Shown here: positions 5,848 through 7,908 of the stretch, piece after piece
How the letters are laid out: each line of letters starts with the position of its first letter
How positions within the stretch are numbered: the stretch's first letter is position 1
Source of the DNA: a bacterium UBA2214
Lineage (GTDB): Bacteria; Zhuqueibacterota; Zhuqueibacteria; Residuimicrobiales; Residuimicrobiaceae
NCBI GenBank assembly: GCA_002327255.1
Contig: DCUM01000255.1
Location: 8,246 to 16,153, forward strand
Reading direction: 5' to 3'
DNA length: 7,908 bases
Position numbers and translations under genes: made by a program
Notes under the pieces: generated by a model
The model's database searches: none
What the model was told of the DNA's origin: nothing
Seen by the model: the letters and a program-made list of their open reading frames with translations, nothing else

Positions 5848-6528
5848 GTGAAACTCGTACTCTTTGACATTGATGGCACCCTGCTTCTCTCCGGCGGCGC
5901 CGGTGTCCGTGCCATGACCCGGGCCTTTGATCAGCTCTTTGAGATCGCCGATGCCTTCACCGGTGTGCAGCTGGCGGGCCGAACCGATACCTCCATTCTC
6001 AAGGATGCCCTGCGCCTCCATGGTCTGCCCTATTCCCATGAAGTGCTGGAGGAATTCCAGTCGCTCTATTTCGAATATTTGCACCAGGAGATGCCCCTGC
6101 CGGGCTCCGGCAAACGCATCATGCCCGGTGTTCTCGAGATACTGGAGGCGTTGTCGGCGCTTCCGGACGTCTATCTCGGTCTTTTGACCGGCAACTGGCG
6201 GACCAGCGGCTATATCAAGCTGGCGGATTTCGCTCTGGATCATTTTTTTGCATTCGGGGCTTTTTCAGACGATTCGGAAGTCCGCAAGGAACTCCTGCCC
6301 TTCGCCATTCAACGCTTCAAGCGGCTTCACGATCTGGAGCCGCGGCCGGAGGAGGTCTTTGTGGTCGGCGATACACCCTCCGATATTCTCTGCGCGCATC
6401 CCCACGGCGCCAAGGCAGTGGCTGTCGCCGCTGCGCATCATTCCGCAGCAGATTTGGCGCCTTACAATCCGGATTTTCTCCTGCCGAATTTGACCGATTA
6501 CAAAAAAGTGTTGGAAATTTTGGGATAA
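5848..6528 (+). CDS. HAD-superfamily phosphatase
   Basis: A 226-residue haloacid-dehalogenase-fold hydrolase, probably a small-molecule phosphatase. Motif I is LVLFDIDGTLL, with nucleophile D7 and acid/base D9. A helical cap follows (about 16-85) and contains AGRTDTSIL (43-51), a pattern of phosphoglycolate-phosphatase-like members. Motif II is GLLTGNW (T114), the motif III lysine is probably K147 (RKELL), and motif IV is VVGDTPSD (D175, D179). All catalytic residues are intact and the length is typical. Translation starts at GTG 5848, preceded by GGGAG at six bases. An ATG at 5846 is out of frame and stops at once. The stop lies 20 bases before the adenosine-kinase-family gene, so the two are likely one operon. 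Substrate is not readable from sequence; that context makes a nucleotide or sugar phosphate one possibility. Confidence 0.88.
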   Translation: MKLVLFDIDGTLLLSGGAGVRAMTRAFDQLFEIADAFTGVQLAGRTDTSILKDALRLHGLPYSHEVLEEFQSLYFEYLHQEMPLPGSGKRIMPGVLEILEALSALPDVYLGLLTGNWRTSGYIKLADFALDHFFAFGAFSDDSEVRKELLPFAIQRFKRLHDLEPRPEEVFVVGDTPSDILCAHPHGAKAVAVAAAHHSAADLAPYNPDFLLPNLTDYKKVLEILG

Positions 6529-6548
6529 AAATACGCCCCGGAGGTCAT

Positions 6549-7034
6549 ATGGAGTTAAAGCTCATTCCCATCAAAAATCCCGATGCCCTCAATTTTATTC
6601 TTGGCCAGACGCATTTCATCAAAACCGTGGATGATGTTCATGAAGCCCTGGTGGCGGCGGTGCCGGGCATCCGGTTTGGTTTGGCCTTTTGCGAGGCTTC
6701 CGGGCCGCGGCTGGTGCGTCTCACCGGCACCGATCCCCAATTGATCGAACTGGCGCGCGACAACGCCCTGGCTCTCGGTGCCGGCCACGCCTTCATCCTC
6801 TTCCTCGGCAATGCCTATCCCATCAACGTCCTGCGGGTTTTGCGCGATGTGCCCGAGATCGTCGGCTTTTTCTGCGCCTCCGCCAATGCGGTGCAGGCGG
6901 TGGTCGTTGAAAGCGAGCAGGGCCGGGGCATCCTCGGCGTCATCGATGGGCAGCCGCCCCTCGGAATTGAAACCGAAGCGGATGTCAGCGCACGGCGTTC
7001 GTTTCTGCAAAAAATCGGTTACCGGGTGGGATGA
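6549..7034 (+). CDS. Adenosine-specific kinase family protein (DUF355)
   Basis: A 161-residue protein that matches along its whole length the small family typified by archaeal PAE2307. That family was assigned as adenosine-specific kinase on structural and ligand-binding grounds and is unrelated to ribokinase-type adenosine kinases. Family signatures in order: IRFGLAFCEASGPRLVR (41-57), the TGTDPQLIELA segment (59-69), GHAFILFL (79-86), YPINVLRVLRDVPEIVGFFCASAN (90-113) and GRGILGVIDGQPPLGIE (125-141). Length is normal for the family. The start at 6549 has GGAGGT three bases upstream, a short but usable spacing. It is the second gene of a likely operon with the HAD phosphatase. The family is frequent in archaea and patchy in bacteria, so lineage-level transfer is possible; nothing in the local composition shows recent transfer. 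Confidence 0.9.
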   Translation: MELKLIPIKNPDALNFILGQTHFIKTVDDVHEALVAAVPGIRFGLAFCEASGPRLVRLTGTDPQLIELARDNALALGAGHAFILFLGNAYPINVLRVLRDVPEIVGFFCASANAVQAVVVESEQGRGILGVIDGQPPLGIETEADVSARRSFLQKIGYRVG

Positions 7035-7226
7035 AAAACACGTCCTGTGGCTTGCAGGGGGCAGCCGCTGTGTACGGAAGGTTTTGCATTTTTTAATGGA
7101 AGCCCAATGCGGTGCACACCATGAGGGTCGTTCGGGGAAAGGGATGCATCGACCCGTTTTGAACGTCAGCTTGTAGAAAATGAGGTATCATTCAGGTAAT
7201 ATACTTGATTCATTGGTGATTTTTTC

Positions 7227-7292
7227 AATGCCTTGCTCGACAGCCGCCATTTCTATCACCCCTTGAAACGGCGCGGAGTGAGGCATTTTTTT
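7227..7292 (+). terminator. Terminator-like long hairpin followed by T-run
   Basis: Bases 7227-7238 (AATGCCTTGCTC) pair with 7276-7287 over 12 positions, two of them G-T. Inside the loop, GCCG (7243-7246) can pair with CGGC (7269-7272). A T-run (7286-7292) closes the structure. It lies about 190 bases after the adenosine-kinase stop and upstream of the sigma-54 promoter, so it could insulate the two. The large loop lowers certainty. Confidence 0.45.
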
Positions 7293-7467
7293 GCTGATTT
7301 ATTTTCAAGACAGCCCTTTGGCGACAGATCAGTGTACAGGGCCGTTATATGAGCGCGATTTTCCCTTCAAGAAAACGATCAAAATATCTCCATTTTACAC
7401 AACCACAATGTGATCAATCGCTTTTCTACCGGTCATGGTGATGCGCTATTCGGTGTATGCATCGTTT

Positions 7468-7483
7468 TGGCATAGTAATTGCA
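7468..7483 (+). promoter_or_regulatory. Sigma-54 (RpoN) promoter
   Basis: TGGCATAGTAATTGCA matches the consensus TGGCAYRNNNNTTGCW at every specified base, with exactly 10 bases between the -24 GG and the -12 GC. It points towards the secreted-protein gene, with an expected transcription start near 7495 and a leader of about 205 bases. Sigma-54 promoters need an enhancer-binding ATPase, usually bound 80-200 bases upstream; I could not pick out its site within about 7270-7390. Confidence 0.78.
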
Positions 7484-7688
7484 AAGTAACTGTCAGAGGA
7501 GTGCGGGAAAACAGGCAAGAGACATTTTATGTATAAGTAATTAAAAAATAACAGTAAATTGTCAGCGGTGGCAGGGTGATCACCGTCGCATTGTAACATT
7601 TATTTTACAGATGTCACTTTTTTTTGATGAATCAGGGCATATCGCGACATTTAGGGCAAATAGCAAATTATTATCATCGCTGCAAGAC

Positions 7689-7693
7689 AGGAG
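7689..7693 (+). promoter_or_regulatory. Ribosome site of the secreted-protein gene
   Basis: AGGAG followed by TTGCTT sits six bases before the ATG at 7700. It supports that start over the in-frame ATG at 7709. Confidence 0.65.
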
Positions 7694-7699
7694 TTGCTT

Positions 7700-7908
7700 A
7701 TGAAATCGATGCAAAAGTCTCAACTGCAAAGTGCAAATTTATTTGCAGCCGGCAAGGCCGTTGTGCTTGTGGCAACGATTTTGATGGTCATGGCCTTTCA
7801 TGGGGAGGTCCAGGCGCAGCTGCGGGTGAGAAACAGTGCGAACGCGACCCTCATGCAAATCGCGCAAAATGGAAACGTCGGTATTGGCACGACCTCACCA
7901 GCCACCAA
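7700..7908 (+). CDS. Secreted 'VGIGTT' surface/fibre-like protein, N-terminal part
   Basis: Only the first 69 codons are in the window; the frame is open at the right edge. A long polar n-region (1-19) leads into a hydrophobic core (AVVLVATILMVMAF, 20-33) and a likely signal peptidase cut after VQA (37-39), leaving QLRVRNSANAT. The mature start runs into NGNVGIGTTSP (57-67). This motif typically opens surface or tail-fibre-like proteins, many of which end in a peptidase S74 intramolecular chaperone domain; that end would lie outside the window. The AGGAG ribosome site at six bases supports the start. The upstream sigma-54 promoter makes this a candidate for conditional expression. Export and the motif are seen directly; a surface or adhesive role is inference from similar proteins. 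Confidence 0.75.
   Translation, partial: MKSMQKSQLQSANLFAAGKAVVLVATILMVMAFHGEVQAQLRVRNSANATLMQIAQNGNVGIGTTSPAT

Larger units (their letters stand above)
7035..7699. other. Gene-poor 665-base intergenic region
   Basis: I found no ORF here with a ribosome site or protein-like composition. The stretch becomes AT-rich after about 7180. It holds a long terminator-like hairpin (7227-7292), a sigma-54 promoter (7468-7483) and a leader of about 200 bases for the gene starting at 7700. Weaker structure includes GGGTCG (7125-7130)/CGACCC (7150-7155) followed by GTTTT, which could also end the upstream operon, and the palindrome GGTGATCACC (7575-7584). Confidence 0.6.

Noticed and set aside
6778..7176. 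A 132-codon frame running past the adenosine-kinase stop
   Set aside because: It is an S/R/P-rich shadow in another frame for most of its length, with no ribosome site.
7349..7441. A 30-codon ORF in the gene-poor region (MSAIFPSRKR...)
   Set aside because: It has no proper ribosome site and unremarkable composition, and such short frames are expected by chance.
7575..7584. GGTGATCACC palindrome as a defined operator
   Set aside because: A lone 10-base palindrome is expected several times in a window this size, and no second copy is nearby; it is mentioned only as part of the leader.

Overview
The window looks like chromosomal DNA of a moderately GC-rich, Gram-negative bacterium. Intergenic stretches are distinctly more AT-rich, apart from one GC-rich repeat cluster. 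Two families in it are common in the FCB group and neighbouring candidate phyla (for example KSB1 or Calditrichota-like lineages): an exported dipeptide epimerase, and a secreted protein beginning a 'NGNVGIGTTSP' segment. That placement is an inference from gene style; there is no rRNA or other marker gene here. I see no phage, transposase, CRISPR array or tRNA.

Layout from left to right. (1) At 140-1094 lie a tiny zinc-ribbon/one-helix membrane protein and a class I SAM-dependent methyltransferase, 19 bases apart and probably co-transcribed. (2) At 1185-2801 is a secreted MuiA-like protein (DUF4140/DUF4139) with a coiled-coil middle. (3) At 2802-3098, between convergent genes, is a cluster of short GC-rich hairpins and direct repeats. 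(4) At 3099-4199, on the minus strand, is a membrane-anchored SpoIIE/RsbU-type PP2C phosphatase with a TTG start. (5) At 4200-4480 is a divergent control region with two near-palindromic GACCCCGGGRTC boxes exactly 21 bases apart. (6) At 4481-5623 is a dipeptide epimerase of the enolase superfamily with an N-terminal export-signal-like extension, followed by an intrinsic terminator. (7) At 5848-7034 a HAD-family phosphatase and an adenosine-specific kinase family protein are 20 bases apart and form a small operon. (8) At 7035-7699 are 665 bases with no convincing gene. They hold a terminator-like hairpin and a consensus-perfect sigma-54 promoter. (9) From 7700 to the window edge is the start of a secreted 'VGIGTT' surface or fibre-like protein.

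The genes do not form one pathway. The most coherent units are the HAD/adenosine-kinase pair (phosphate transfer on small metabolites, substrate unknown), the exported epimerase (recycling of murein-derived or other dipeptides outside the cytoplasm), and the sigma-54-controlled surface protein with a leader of about 200 bases. I did not find a clear new multi-gene defence or mobile system. The strongest unexplained signals are regulatory: the 21-base-spaced palindromes, the convergent-gene repeat cluster, and the sigma-54 promoter with its long leader.
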